Source: Methanocalculus sp. (GTDB lineage: Archaea; Halobacteriota; Methanomicrobia; Methanomicrobiales; Methanocorpusculaceae). From it: a stretch of 32,655 nt of DNA. The stretch spans positions 1 through 32,655 of the forward strand of contig DUKV01000042.1 in assembly GCA_013329165.1 (NCBI GenBank). Direction: 5' to 3'. The notes under the pieces were generated by a model. It had not been told where the DNA came from. It saw only the letters and a program-made list of their open reading frames with translations, and searched no databases. Positions 15,740-24,701 of this stretch are shown one piece after another; position 1 is the first letter of the stretch; every line of letters starts with the position of its first letter. The translations under genes were made by a program, and so were the position numbers.

Positions 15740-16879
15740 ATGAATGGATCGCTGGAGATAGGACGGATTTTTGACATCCCTGTCCGCCTTCATATCACTT
15801 TTTTACTGGTGATACCGCTCTTTGCATGGATCATCGGCAGCCAGATCAACCTGACGGTCGATTTTATTGAGGGTATCTTTGTCATACCCATCGACAGAAC
15901 CATCATTGAAAGCGGTGTTGTACCCTATATTCTCGGCACGATCGTGGCGTTTACCCTCTTCTTCTGTGTATTCATCCACGAACTTGCCCATTCGCTTATT
16001 GCCCGTGCCCACGGCATACAGATCAATGCAATAACGCTGATCATCTTCGGTGGTGTCGCATCGATGGAGGAGATGCTCCCGGACCCAAAAGTGGAGCTCC
16101 CGATGGCGATTGCAGGCCCCCTCACCAGTCTCGGGCTTGGGATCCTCAGCTGGATACTCGTCTATGTAGTTGATCTGGTCGTTGACGCCCCGGCTGTTGC
16201 AGGCGTATTCATCTATGGATTCGGGTACCTGGCGATCCTGAATATCCTGCTCTTTGCCTTCAATCTCCTCCCGGCATTCCCGATGGATGGCGGACGGGTG
16301 CTTCGTGCCTGGCTTGCAAAGCGGATGCCGCTTCATCGTGCAACACGGATAGCATCGGATATCGGGAAGGGCTTTGCCATACTCTTTGGGATCATCGGGG
16401 TCTTCACCTTCAGCTTCATCCTGATCATCATCGCATTCTTCATCTACGTCGGCGCAGGCCAGGAATCGTCGATGGTCACGACAAACTTCCTCCTCCAGGA
16501 TGTAACCGTCGGCGAGATCATGTCAAAAGAGGTGATGAGTGTCGAGATGACCCTCCCGCTCACCGAAGTGATACGGCTGATGTACACCACAAAGCACCTG
16601 GGATTCCCTGTTGTTGACCGGGGAGACCTGATTGGGATCATCACCCTTGCGGATATCCACAGGACCAGCGAGATCGACCGTGAGGCGATGCAGGTCCGTG
16701 ATGTGATGAGCAGGCAGCCGATCATCACAATCCCGCCATCCGCATCGGTGACTGAGGCGCTCAGGATTATGACAATGCAGAATATCGGCAGGATCCCTGT
16801 CGTTGAAGAGGGAAGAATCGTTGGAATCGTTACCCGGACAGATATCCTGACGGTGCTTGAACTAAAAGATATGGGTTAG
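15740..16879 (+). CDS. Site-2 protease (M50 family) with two CBS domains
   Basis: A 379-residue integral membrane zinc protease of the S2P/SpoIVFB class. The N-terminus MNGSLEIGRIFDIPVRLHIT matches the family start. HELAH (80-84) and NLLPAFPMDGGR (175-186, with Asp183) supply the metal ligands. Five or six membrane helices occupy residues 20-250. Two CBS domains follow (about 265-320 and 325-379), with paired segments VGEIMSKEVMSVEMTLPLTE and VRDVMSRQPIITIPPSASV. CBS pairs bind adenine nucleotides, so cleavage may respond to energy state. The substrate is unknown; relatives cut transmembrane anti-sigma or transcription factors. ATG 15740 is preferred to 15701 because it lies at leaderless spacing from the shared promoter and begins the conserved region. 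The stop overlaps the convergent moeA-PBP gene by 4 bases. Confidence 0.92.
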   Translation: MNGSLEIGRIFDIPVRLHITFLLVIPLFAWIIGSQINLTVDFIEGIFVIPIDRTIIESGVVPYILGTIVAFTLFFCVFIHELAHSLIARAHGIQINAITLIIFGGVASMEEMLPDPKVELPMAIAGPLTSLGLGILSWILVYVVDLVVDAPAVAGVFIYGFGYLAILNILLFAFNLLPAFPMDGGRVLRAWLAKRMPLHRATRIASDIGKGFAILFGIIGVFTFSFILIIIAFFIYVGAGQESSMVTTNFLLQDVTVGEIMSKEVMSVEMTLPLTEVIRLMYTTKHLGFPVVDRGDLIGIITLADIHRTSEIDREAMQVRDVMSRQPIITIPPSASVTEALRIMTMQNIGRIPVVEEGRIVGIVTRTDILTVLELKDMG

Positions 16880-18729
16880 AGGGAGAGGGTCTGCCGGATA
16901 CCGGTGGCATCGGTCCTGTAACCATCTGATTCGTTCAGGATTGTTCTGAACGCATCAGATTCGATCAACTCAAGGAGGGATCTGATACGGGGATCATCAA
17001 GGTCATCGGTCATGATCCCGATCTCATACCGCTCGGTTCCGACCGGAACAAAAGGCAATCCCACAATCCCTGCGGCAGAAGCAACACAGAGACCAGCATC
17101 CGCCTCTCCGCTTGCAACAGCAAGGGCAACCGCAAGATGGGTCGTCATCTCCCGATCATAGCCTGAGATCGTGGATGGATCGATTCTGCGCTCTTTCAGG
17201 AGATGGTCAAGGAGCATCCGGGTACCTGATCCTTTCTGCCGGTTCACAAACGAGACTGAATCCAGCTCCTCAAAGGTGATCCCATCCCGTGAGACGATAC
17301 CCTGTTCGCGTTCTGCAACACAGACGAGGGTCACCTCCTCTCCTGCAAGGTACCGTTCCAGGTACCGGACATTATAGGTGCCATCGGGTGCAAGAAGATG
17401 CATCGGCGCACAATGGCAGTGACGTTTCTTTAACGCCAGAATCCCCCCCATACTCCCGATATGTGCAGAGTGGACCGGGAGCGGAGCAAGGAGATCGGCC
17501 ATCCGGTCAAGGATCGGATCATGGCTTCCGGCAAGAATAAGGCCCGCTTCAACCTCCTCTTTCGGCACACTCAGGGATATAGGAACCTGTCCGCCTGATT
17601 CAAAGCCTTCTGTATCCGCAGGTATCCGGAGAACACCGTTTGAACGAACCGCACTCATCTGGACACCTGCACCGCGTGAGAGAGGAGTTGTTATCAACCG
17701 TCCTGCCACATGACCCGTCGTCATCAGGACGAACTCGTCGGTCCCGATATCCGATGCAAGTGTCCGGGTCAGTTCCGCCTCGATCACCTCACGTGATGGA
17801 ACAGGGATCCCTGCATTTCTGATCACCGGCGTGATGATCTCACGGATCACCGTCAGGGCGGAAAGGGGGTAGCCAGGGAGGCCGATCACCGGCTTACTCC
17901 TGATCACCCCGATGATCACCGGTTTTCCCGGTTTGATACCAACCCCATGAACCAGCACCTCACCAAGCTCACCAACCACCTGCGCGGTATAATCTTTGGT
18001 ACCCTTTGACGAACCTGCCGAGATGATCACCATATCATGAGCAGATACTGCGGCATCAAGCGCCTCCCGTATCCGGTCGGGTTCATCTGGAACCAGGGGA
18101 GTGATCTCTGCACGAACCCCAAGTGATCGGAGATGTGCTGCTGCCATCTGGCAGTTGCTCTCGACAACCTGGCCGGGTTTTGGGCGTGTGCCATGAGCCA
18201 CCAGTTCGCTTCCGGTCGGGATAAGCCCGGCAGAGAGGGAGAGAACAGCAACATCGGTGATCCCGTATGCGGCAAGTGCCCCGATATCATGGGACTGGAC
18301 CCTGTGGCCACGGGGAAGAACCATCTCGGACTGGGCAATATCCTCACCAACCGGCCGGATATGTTGCCATGGTGCTGCTGCTTTTCTGATCGCATATCCT
18401 CCGCTCTCAAACGCGACATCTTCGATCATGATCACGGCATCATAGCCTGATGGAATGACATTGCCGGTATTCACACGGACAGCATCCAAAAGGATGATCG
18501 GGTGCTTATCTGTTGCGCCATGGGTTGCCCGTGAAGAGACAGCGATCCCATCCATTGCCGAGAGGTGCGCCTCGGGAACAGAATATGCCGCATAGATCGG
18601 ATCGGCCGTCACCCGCCCGACACTCTCAATGAGAGGCACGCGGATCACCTGTGGAACAGGCGGACAGTGCCTGCGGATAAGTTCAATCGCCTCTTCAAGC
18701 GGGATGAGGGAGAGATACCTGCTCACCAC
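16876..18729 (-). CDS. moeA: MoeA-PBP fusion, molybdopterin molybdotransferase with C-terminal periplasmic-binding-like domain
   Basis: A 617-residue two-part protein. Residues 1-395 are MoeA, which inserts Mo or W into adenylylated molybdopterin: the segments SAMDGIAV, NTGNVIPSGYDAVIMIE, RPVGEDI, IPTGSELV, PGQVVESN, SAGSSKGTKDYT and GLPGYPLSA are all family blocks. Residues about 400-617 form the PBP-like domain (PF12727 type) that frequently accompanies MoeA or ModE in archaea, with AEREQGIVSRDG and FVNRQKGSGTRMLLDHLL near the predicted ligand pocket; the domain is proposed to bind molybdate/tungstate or cofactor. There is no signal peptide, so it is cytoplasmic. It is the last gene of the operon; its ATG lies inside the end of the upstream moeA (7-base overlap). 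Confidence 0.92.
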   Translation of the reverse strand: MVSRYLSLIPLEEAIELIRRHCPPVPQVIRVPLIESVGRVTADPIYAAYSVPEAHLSAMDGIAVSSRATHGATDKHPIILLDAVRVNTGNVIPSGYDAVIMIEDVAFESGGYAIRKAAAPWQHIRPVGEDIAQSEMVLPRGHRVQSHDIGALAAYGITDVAVLSLSAGLIPTGSELVAHGTRPKPGQVVESNCQMAAAHLRSLGVRAEITPLVPDEPDRIREALDAAVSAHDMVIISAGSSKGTKDYTAQVVGELGEVLVHGVGIKPGKPVIIGVIRSKPVIGLPGYPLSALTVIREIITPVIRNAGIPVPSREVIEAELTRTLASDIGTDEFVLMTTGHVAGRLITTPLSRGAGVQMSAVRSNGVLRIPADTEGFESGGQVPISLSVPKEEVEAGLILAGSHDPILDRMADLLAPLPVHSAHIGSMGGILALKKRHCHCAPMHLLAPDGTYNVRYLERYLAGEEVTLVCVAEREQGIVSRDGITFEELDSVSFVNRQKGSGTRMLLDHLLKERRIDPSTISGYDREMTTHLAVALAVASGEADAGLCVASAAGIVGLPFVPVGTERYEIGIMTDDLDDPRIRSLLELIESDAFRTILNESDGYRTDATGIRQTLSL

Positions 18730-19925
18730 AGGATCACCTCCACAGCTGCGCCTGTTTCAAATCCTTCTGACTCTGCAGGCACACGGACATACCCCTCGCT
18801 TTCAACGAGTGTATGCAGGAGCCCGCTCTTTGAGAAGAGCGGGGTTGCCACCCCGTCCCTGACCTTCACCCTGATATAATCCTCTCTCCCTTTTGCAGAT
18901 GGAATCCCGGCAGCAAGGGTTGCAGAACAGATCTGTTCCGGGAGAGTAAGGCCGCTCATTGCCTGAAGCAGAGGGGCGCAGATCGCCCGCATGACCATAA
19001 AAGCAGAAGAGGGGTGACCGGGGAGGCCGATCACCGGCTTACCCCGGATCTCACCGATGATCGTCGGTTTTCCGGGCGATATCGCGATACCATGGGCAAG
19101 GATACATCCCAGATCAGCGATCACCCGTGCGGTCGCATCCCGGTCATCTTTGGAGCTTCCGCCGGAGATGAAGATCGCATCGGCCTGGTTAACCGCTTCC
19201 AGTATGGCAGCGGTGAGTTCATCAGGCTCATCGGGCACGATCCCAAGTGATATGGGGATACAGCCGCACTGACGGATGAAGGATTCACAGACGATCGAGT
19301 TCACATCCCGCACCTGTCCGGGTAGGGGCACCTGATCAGGGGCAATGATCTCATTCCCGGTTGCGATGACCGCAATCCGCGGGATGCGCCGTACCGGGAG
19401 AGAGAGGATACCGGCTGCTGCAAACACTCCCATCTCCTGCGGGAGAATCCGGTGGCCTGACTTCAGAATCACCTCACCTGATCTGAAATCCTCATCAGCT
19501 GCGACATAGTTCTCACCACAGGATGCCGGCCTGCTTACAAGAACCTGATCCCCGGCCGTCTCGGTATACTCTATCATCACCACCGCATCCGCACCTTCCG
19601 GCATCATCCCACCGGTTGGGACATACCTGCATTCCCCTGCCACAATCGATCCCGGAACAGCTGATCCCATCTCGATCCTGCCGGTGCAGGTGAGCATCGC
19701 GGGTAGGGACTCTCCCGCACCGATGGTGTCAGAGGAGAGCACCGCATATCCGTCAACGATTGATCGTGCAAACCCCGGCATATCATGAGGTGCAATGATA
19801 TCGGCATTCGAAATGCGGAAGAGCACCTCTCCGAGAGGAACCAACTCTTCACTCGGTTCATGCTTGATGGAGAGAAGGCGGGATACCGCCTCATGTACCG
19901 GGATCACCCGGATGAACCGGCTCAT
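18723..19925 (-). CDS. moeA: MoeA, molybdopterin molybdotransferase (second paralogue)
   Basis: A 400-residue MoeA without a C-terminal extension. Family blocks are SIVDGYAVLSSDT, MIEYTETAG, CGENYVAADEDFRSGEVIL, VIATGNEI, VRDVNSIV, SGGSSKDDRDAT and GLPGHPSSAFMV. The C-terminal domain IV is complete. The start is ATG 19925, which overlaps the stop of the 58-residue upstream gene (ATGA); an in-frame ATG 21 bases further up lies inside that gene and is rejected. Archaea often carry two diverged MoeA proteins, commonly thought to serve molybdenum and tungsten separately. That division of labour is inference here. The context of three overlapping genes supports a dedicated cofactor operon. Confidence 0.93.
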   Translation of the reverse strand: MSRFIRVIPVHEAVSRLLSIKHEPSEELVPLGEVLFRISNADIIAPHDMPGFARSIVDGYAVLSSDTIGAGESLPAMLTCTGRIEMGSAVPGSIVAGECRYVPTGGMMPEGADAVVMIEYTETAGDQVLVSRPASCGENYVAADEDFRSGEVILKSGHRILPQEMGVFAAAGILSLPVRRIPRIAVIATGNEIIAPDQVPLPGQVRDVNSIVCESFIRQCGCIPISLGIVPDEPDELTAAILEAVNQADAIFISGGSSKDDRDATARVIADLGCILAHGIAISPGKPTIIGEIRGKPVIGLPGHPSSAFMVMRAICAPLLQAMSGLTLPEQICSATLAAGIPSAKGREDYIRVKVRDGVATPLFSKSGLLHTLVESEGYVRVPAESEGFETGAAVEVILW

Positions 19926-20098
19926 TTGAAACAACCCAGCTGGCAACCACGGATCTTGATACCGTTTTTATTGCAGTACCGGGAGATATCGAATTTTTCT
20001 ATTTTGTACTTCTCCGAGATGGCAAACGCCTGTTCGCATCTGATCTCTTTTTCAATACCTTCAGCGGCAAATGCCTCAGCTACTGCGTCGTGTGACAT
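19922..20098 (-). CDS. 58-residue cysteine-containing protein upstream of moeA
   Basis: A short gene starting at ATG 20098 and ending in an ATGA overlap with moeA (19922-19925). The peptide begins MSHDAVAEAFAAEGIEKEIR and ends IRGCQLGCFK. Cysteines are at 21, 42, 52 and 56, and the last two form a CxxxC pair, so metal or FeS binding is possible. The middle (AFAISEKYKIEKFDISRYCN) has the helical spacing of a small helix-turn-helix. Similar short proteins ending in GCQLGCF occur in other methanogens as I recall, but I know no function. A TATA box at 20121-20130 is 27 bases upstream, so the operon mRNA would be leaderless and this gene leads it. Codon-level overlap and conservation pattern make it a real gene; a role in Mo/W cofactor metabolism or its regulation is inferred from position. 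Confidence 0.8.
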   Translation of the reverse strand: MSHDAVAEAFAAEGIEKEIRCEQAFAISEKYKIEKFDISRYCNKNGIKIRGCQLGCFK

Positions 20099-20120
20099 AT
20101 ACCAATCATTGCATTCTGAT

Positions 20121-20130
20121 GATATAGTTT
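20121..20130 (-). promoter_or_regulatory. TATA box for the moeA operon
   Basis: AAACTATATC on the minus strand is centred 27 bases before ATG 20098, the spacing of a leaderless archaeal mRNA. The remaining gap up to the divergent dtdA at 20213 has only a weak CTTTTAGC element about 26 bases before the dtdA ATG. Confidence 0.6.
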
Positions 20131-20212
20131 TTACAGAATGGGATCAGTCATCATGCAACCATCAGGATAGTATGGATCAACGCTTTTAGCGGACGGATCA
20201 AACATATGAACC

Positions 20213-21532
20213 ATGGTAACTGCCCTTATCCATTCGCGCCGTGATCCCGCAGGCGTGGCAATCAGAAAAGCCATGGATGATCTGATCGGACAGGAGGAAG
20301 AAGATACCTGGCCCCTTTTACAGGAGGGTCATCTCTTTCATGAGACTGATGGAAGGCTCATCCATGAAGATCATCTTGATGAGAGCGTGAAGGCAGATCG
20401 GATCATCTTCCTCTCGCGGCACTCAAGCGTGAATCCCGAGCCGGTGCTGACGGTTCATGTGACCGGCAATTTTAGTGAGGCGGCATATGGAGGTGCACCC
20501 GATGAACTCTCGGCAGCCGATCCCGGTATGATGCAGGCGGTTCTACAGAACCTGATACGGTATGCCCCGGATGGGTATCGTGCAGGGTATGAGATCACCC
20601 ACCATGGGCCGACCGATCTGACAACCCCCTCGTTCTTTGTCGAGATTGGGAGTACTGAGAAGGAGTGGCGTGATACAGAAGCGGCAGAAGCTGTTGCCCG
20701 GAGTGTGCTCTCCGCAGTACCGGGAGATTTTCTACCCCTGATCGGGGTTGGCGGCACCCACTATGCCATCCGGCAGACTGTGATCGCGTCAGAAACCCGG
20801 GGAGCATTTGGCCATATCGCCCATTCCCGGGAGGCAGGGACCATGACTGCTGACAGGGTGAGGAGGATGATCGGGATGACCGGAGCAGTCGCCGGATATA
20901 TCGATAGAAAAGCGGTCAGCACGAAGGAGTTCGATCTGATCGCCAGGCTTTTCGAAGAACTACAGCTTCCGCTTGTTACGGAAGGCATGCTTCATGAGAT
21001 GGGGAGTGTCCCCTGGAAGACCTGGCGCCAGGCAACCACCCTTGCATCCGGGATTGCGCAGGCACCGGTTCTGAAGAACCATGGGATGGAACGTGACTGC
21101 GCATTATCAGTGATCCGGATCAATGAAGAACTCCTCAATGAAGCACTCAGGTGTGGCAAAGAGGAGTTCATCACTGCCCTTGATACCATCACCCCGTCTT
21201 TTAGAATCGTATCAGGCGGAACAGTCGCCCTCCCTGCCTTCATCGGATGCCGTGAGAGCGAGGCACAATTAGCAAGTGATTTAATAACCCTGTGTGTACA
21301 ACAGATCACGAAACATTCTCATGCTGTTGTAGAGGGGGATCGCCTTATCATCAGTCGAGAACGTTTTGACCCTGAGAAAGCGCGCAAACTCGGGGTACCA
21401 GAAGGACCACTCTTCGGCAGGCTTGCCAGCGGGCAGGCTGTTGATGTCGGGGGGAGGGTGATTTCGGCCGATATGGTCACCACCCATGTCCTGCAGGAGA
21501 TCACAATCCCGGGATTGGAGAGAATAACATGA
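20213..21532 (+). CDS. dtdA: D-aminoacyl-tRNA deacylase DTD2 with C-terminal extension
   Basis: A 439-residue protein. Residues 1-about 265 are the archaeal DTD2 (DUF516) deacylase, which hydrolyses D-amino acids from mischarged tRNA; the signatures [28 protein letters not shown] and GHIAHS are intact. The archaeal enzyme is usually near 260-290 residues, so some 170 residues are extra. That tail includes a second domain whose end, residues about 385-420, reads [21 protein letters not shown] and then GRVI, a pattern strongly reminiscent of the C-terminus of tRNase Z family proteins. The tail may be a tRNA-binding addition (inference); I believe it is shared by related Methanomicrobia but could not check. 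Starts at ATG 20213 and overlaps ftsZ by an ATGA (21529-21532). Confidence 0.88.
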   Translation: MVTALIHSRRDPAGVAIRKAMDDLIGQEEEDTWPLLQEGHLFHETDGRLIHEDHLDESVKADRIIFLSRHSSVNPEPVLTVHVTGNFSEAAYGGAPDELSAADPGMMQAVLQNLIRYAPDGYRAGYEITHHGPTDLTTPSFFVEIGSTEKEWRDTEAAEAVARSVLSAVPGDFLPLIGVGGTHYAIRQTVIASETRGAFGHIAHSREAGTMTADRVRRMIGMTGAVAGYIDRKAVSTKEFDLIARLFEELQLPLVTEGMLHEMGSVPWKTWRQATTLASGIAQAPVLKNHGMERDCALSVIRINEELLNEALRCGKEEFITALDTITPSFRIVSGGTVALPAFIGCRESEAQLASDLITLCVQQITKHSHAVVEGDRLIISRERFDPEKARKLGVPEGPLFGRLASGQAVDVGGRVISADMVTTHVLQEITIPGLERIT

Positions 21533-22695
21533 GATCGATCGTGGAAGAGGCATTATCACGGAAGAAGGTGGAAGAGGCTGAGGTAGCTGAAGAGGCACCT
21601 GCCGAATATCAAAACCCGCCAATAGTTGAAGGACAGGCGAGTTCGAAATACGAAGGGAGCATGGATGATGAAGACTTTGAGGATGTTCTCAAGAGTCTTC
21701 GCACCATCATCACCGTCGTCGGGTGTGGCGGAGGGGGATCGAATACTATCACCCGGATGTTTGAAGAGAATATCCATGGGGCAAAGATGATTGCGATCAA
21801 TACCGATGCCCAGCACCTGGCAATGACAAGAGCTGACCGGAGAATACTCATCGGCAGACAGACGACAAAAGGGCTTGGCGCCGGGGCGGTTCCCCGCCGG
21901 GGTGAAGAAGCGGCTCTGGAGAGTGAGGGTGATCTTCACAAGGCTATTGCTGGAAGCCATATGGTCTTCGTTACAACAGGTCTTGGTGGGGGTACCGGGA
22001 CAGGATCCGCACCAATTGTAGCAAAGGCTGCACGTGAAGAAGGAGCACTGACGATTGCTGTTGTGACACTCCCCTTCACCGCCGAAGGTGCAAACAGGAT
22101 GGAGAATGCCGAGGCAGGCCTCGAACACCTCCGTGAGGTTGCAGATACCGTCATCGTCGTACCAAACGACCGCCTCCTTGAAGTTGTTCCACGGCTCCCG
22201 CTCTCCACCGCATTCAAGGTAGCAGATGAAGTGCTGATGAAAGCCGTGAAAGGGATCACCGAGCTGATCACGCTTCCGGGCCTTGTGAACCTTGACTTTG
22301 CCGATGTCAGATCTGTCATGGAACAGGGTGGCATCGCGATGATCGGAATGGGTGAATCTGACTCGGAAGACAAGGCAACCGATTCGGTAAAGAAAGCACT
22401 CCGTTCACCACTCCTTGATGTTGATATCTCGGGCGCAACTGCTGCACTTGTGAATGTAGTCGGTGGCCCTGATATGACTATGTCGGAAGCCGAAGGCGTT
22501 GTTCAGGAGATATACGAGCGGATCGATCCCGATGCACGGATCATCTGGGGTGCCCAGATTGATCCGGGTATGCAGAACCGGATGAGGACGATGTTGATCG
22601 TCACCGGCGTTCAGTCCCCCCAGATATATGGAAAGCCGGATGTTCCTCACGGACAGCGGCTCCAGAAGCAATACGATATAGATTTCCTTAAGTGA
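21529..22695 (+). CDS. ftsZ: Cell division protein FtsZ
   Basis: A 388-residue tubulin-family GTPase that polymerises into the division ring. The glycine-rich GTP-binding elements [10 protein letters not shown] (64-73) and tubulin signature GGGTGTG (153-159) are intact, as is the T7 loop region [12 protein letters not shown] that completes the neighbour's active site. A 55-residue acidic N-terminal extension precedes the core. The extreme C-terminus ends YDIDFLK, a short conserved peptide resembling the SepF-binding tail of archaeal FtsZ. The ATG overlaps the dtdA stop, and secE follows 5 bases after its stop, so division, tRNA quality control and secretion genes share a transcript. Confidence 0.96.
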   Translation: MRSIVEEALSRKKVEEAEVAEEAPAEYQNPPIVEGQASSKYEGSMDDEDFEDVLKSLRTIITVVGCGGGGSNTITRMFEENIHGAKMIAINTDAQHLAMTRADRRILIGRQTTKGLGAGAVPRRGEEAALESEGDLHKAIAGSHMVFVTTGLGGGTGTGSAPIVAKAAREEGALTIAVVTLPFTAEGANRMENAEAGLEHLREVADTVIVVPNDRLLEVVPRLPLSTAFKVADEVLMKAVKGITELITLPGLVNLDFADVRSVMEQGGIAMIGMGESDSEDKATDSVKKALRSPLLDVDISGATAALVNVVGGPDMTMSEAEGVVQEIYERIDPDARIIWGAQIDPGMQNRMRTMLIVTGVQSPQIYGKPDVPHGQRLQKQYDIDFLK

Positions 22696-22700
22696 TCACT

Positions 22701-22904
22701 ATGAATACCCCAGAAATCAGGAAACCCGACCTCAAAGGCCTCAATCTGAATGAGGAACTCTTCAGGAAATATATCCGTGTACTGAAACTTGCACGGACAC
22801 CCACCCGTGAAGAGTTCAGCAAGATCTGCCTCGTTGCGGGGATTGGAATTTGTGTAATCGGCCTTGTTGGATTTATCATCTACGAGATCATGCTCGTTTT
22901 CTAG
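22701..22904 (+). CDS. secE: Preprotein translocase subunit SecE
   Basis: A 67-residue Sec61-gamma homologue, one of three subunits of the archaeal translocon. The amphipathic cytoplasmic helix (about 16-40, EELFRKYIRVLKLARTPTRE) is followed by a single membrane helix (about 45-66). ATG 22701 is chosen because GTGATC immediately precedes it as a Shine-Dalgarno; an in-frame GTG at 22692 falls inside that site. The position directly before spt5 is the standard archaeal order. Confidence 0.93.
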   Translation: MNTPEIRKPDLKGLNLNEELFRKYIRVLKLARTPTREEFSKICLVAGIGICVIGLVGFIIYEIMLVF

Positions 22905-22916
22905 AATTGATCGAAA

Positions 22917-23390
22917 ATGACTGAGGCAGTAAACCACTACTACGCAATTAAGACGACCTCAAAGCAGGAACGCGCGGTTGCAGATTCTATCTTCCGTACT
23001 GTTGAGCGGAATGATGTTGACATCAGGGTCTCATCTGTGATTGTACCGGAGGAGCTGAAAGGATATGTGATCCTTGAGTCACCGGAAGGTCGCGGCCGAA
23101 TCCAGGAACTCCTCGAGAGCATTCCCAGTGCACGATCACTTGTGCCTGGCGAGACAAAGCTCGAAGATATCCTGCATTACCTTGAGCCAAAACCTGTTGT
23201 CTCAGGTATTGAAGAGGGAACCATCGTCGAGCTGATTGCGGGGCCCTTCAAGGGAGAGAAGGCAGTTGTCAAACGGATCGATCTCGGAAAGGAGGAGATC
23301 ACCGTTGAGCTGTATGAGAGTATCGTTCCAATCCCGATCACCGTCCGGGGCGACCATGTCAGGGTCATCGAGCGGAAGGGCGAAGACTGA
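22917..23390 (+). CDS. spt5: Transcription elongation factor Spt5
   Basis: A 157-residue archaeal Spt5/NusG homologue. The NGN domain occupies residues 6-95 (HYYAIKTTSKQERAVADSI... ELKGYVILES) and one KOW domain follows (about 100-152, IEEGTIVELIAGPFKGEKAVV). With Spt4 it clamps RNA polymerase and raises processivity. ATG 22917 lies 12 bases after the secE stop. The length and two-domain order are normal for archaea. Confidence 0.95.
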   Translation: MTEAVNHYYAIKTTSKQERAVADSIFRTVERNDVDIRVSSVIVPEELKGYVILESPEGRGRIQELLESIPSARSLVPGETKLEDILHYLEPKPVVSGIEEGTIVELIAGPFKGEKAVVKRIDLGKEEITVELYESIVPIPITVRGDHVRVIERKGED

Positions 23391-23412
23391 AAAATATCAT
23401 AACCCTCCGATC

Positions 23413-23424
23413 CCTTCTTTTTCC
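23413..23424 (+). terminator. Possible weak terminator after spt5
   Basis: CCTTCTTTTTCC, with a run of five T, begins about 22 bases after the spt5 stop and precedes the rpl11 promoter. Archaeal transcription often ends in such T tracts. It is short, so termination may be partial. Confidence 0.3.
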
Positions 23425-23440
23425 AGTGAACTATTCCCAT

Positions 23441-23450
23441 CATATTTATC
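23441..23450 (+). promoter_or_regulatory. Candidate TATA box of the rpl11 operon
   Basis: CATATTTATC is a good archaeal TATA match; it predicts a start near 23472 and a 49-base leader. A second AT-rich element, ACATATATGAA at 23464-23474, would start transcription inside the leader hairpin and is less attractive. Confidence 0.5.
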
Positions 23451-23484
23451 AGATCTGCCGTTGACATATATGAACCACAGCTGA

Positions 23485-23504
23485 CAACCCCATTACAGGG
23501 GTTG
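23485..23504 (+). promoter_or_regulatory. Hairpin in the rpl11 leader
   Basis: CAACCCC (23485-23491) pairs perfectly with GGGGTTG (23498-23504) around the six-base loop ATTACA. The hairpin ends 7 bases before the GGTGAT Shine-Dalgarno at 23512-23517 and 16 bases before the ATG. It is a candidate for autogenous control of the stalk-protein operon. Confidence 0.45.
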
Positions 23505-23520
23505 CCGGCATGGTGATACT

Positions 23521-23997
23521 ATGGCAGAAACTGTCGAGGTACTGGTACCCGGCGGTAGAGCGACCGCAGGCCCGCCATTGGGCCCTGCGCTGGGCCCTCT
23601 TGGCATCAACGTGAAGGCCGTTGTCGATGAAATCAATCAGAAGACATCGGAATTCAATGGAATGACTGTGCCAGTCACGGTGGAGGTCGACGATAAGAAG
23701 AACTTCACCATCTCGGTGGGCATCCCGCCGACGACGGCATTGATCATGAAAGAGGTTGGTGTTGGGAAGGGGGCATCAAGCCCAAATACCCAGCCGGTTG
23801 GTAATCTGCCGCTTGAAGCGATCATTCGGATCGCTCGCATGAAACAGGAGTCGATGCTCTCCTATGACCTCAGAAATGCGGTCAAGGAAGTCATAGGCAC
23901 CTGTCGCTCCGTTGGAGTGACGATCGAAGGCATGAAGGCACAGGATGCTATTGCTGCGATCAATGCGGGCCATTTCGATGATCAGCTAAACGCATAG
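23521..23997 (+). CDS. rpl11: Large-subunit ribosomal protein uL11
   Basis: A 158-residue ribosomal protein at the base of the stalk, binding 23S rRNA in the GTPase centre. The N-terminal proline-rich switch region VPGGRATAGPPLGPALGPLG and the C-terminal rRNA-binding domain (YDLRNAVKEVIGTCRSVGVT) are intact. GGTGAT lies 3 bases before the ATG. It is the first gene of the stalk operon; the 62-base gap to rpl1 contains TAATTTTT. Confidence 0.97.
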   Translation: MAETVEVLVPGGRATAGPPLGPALGPLGINVKAVVDEINQKTSEFNGMTVPVTVEVDDKKNFTISVGIPPTTALIMKEVGVGKGASSPNTQPVGNLPLEAIIRIARMKQESMLSYDLRNAVKEVIGTCRSVGVTIEGMKAQDAIAAINAGHFDDQLNA

Positions 23998-24059
23998 ACA
24001 CAGAGACAACCATAGGAGATCGTAATTTTTGCGGTCGGGAACTATGGAGGCATCATTTA

Positions 24060-24701
24060 ATGGTTGAGTTAACCCAGATTCAGAAGGCCGTATCCACGGC
24101 AATCGAGCAGGCGCCAGAGAGGAAGTTTCGGGAGAGTGTGGATATCACAATCAACCTGAAGAACATCGACATGGCGCAGCCGAAAAACCGTATTGATGCG
24201 ACGATTCTTCTACCAGAGAGTCCAGGCACCAAAAAAATCGCGGTTCTGGGCAAAGGAGACATAACCACCCAGGCAAAAGAGGCAGGTGCCGATATCATCA
24301 TCGGCCCTGAGGAGATCGAACGCCTGGGAGGCGCCCCGCGTGAAGCGAGACAGGTTGCATGCGACTATGATTTTTTCCTTGCTGAGACCGCTGTTATGCC
24401 ACTCGTAGGCCGATGGCTGGGCCCAAGGCTCGGTCCACGCGGCAAGATGCCAATGCCCATCCCCCCGGGACAGGACATCAGACCTATTATAGAGCGTCTG
24501 CGCGGCTCCATCAGGATCCGTACCAAGGATAAACTAACGTTTTCTGCGAAGATCGGGACGACAGAGATGTCACCTGAACAGATCGCCGAGAATATCAACA
24601 CAGTCCTGAAAAGAGTTGAAGCAGATCTCGAGCAGGGTTCACAGAACCTCAGGTCAGTCTTCGTCAAAACGACCATGGGGCCGGCAGTGAGGGTGATCTA
24701 A
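24060..24701 (+). CDS. rpl1: Large-subunit ribosomal protein uL1
   Basis: A 213-residue protein of the L1 stalk. Family blocks include DITINLKNIDMAQPKNRID near the start and GRWLGPRLGPRGKMP, the conserved hinge-proximal loop. In Methanococcus the homologue represses its own operon by binding mRNA near its start; I could not identify that site here. A GGAGG Shine-Dalgarno lies 9 bases before the ATG. Its TAA abuts the ATG of rpl10 with no gap. Confidence 0.97.
   Translation: MVELTQIQKAVSTAIEQAPERKFRESVDITINLKNIDMAQPKNRIDATILLPESPGTKKIAVLGKGDITTQAKEAGADIIIGPEEIERLGGAPREARQVACDYDFFLAETAVMPLVGRWLGPRLGPRGKMPMPIPPGQDIRPIIERLRGSIRIRTKDKLTFSAKIGTTEMSPEQIAENINTVLKRVEADLEQGSQNLRSVFVKTTMGPAVRVI

Noticed and set aside
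24000..24130. Possible L1 autoregulatory site around the rpl1 start
   Set aside because: Known archaeal examples exist, but I could not find the two-strand L1 recognition pattern with confidence.
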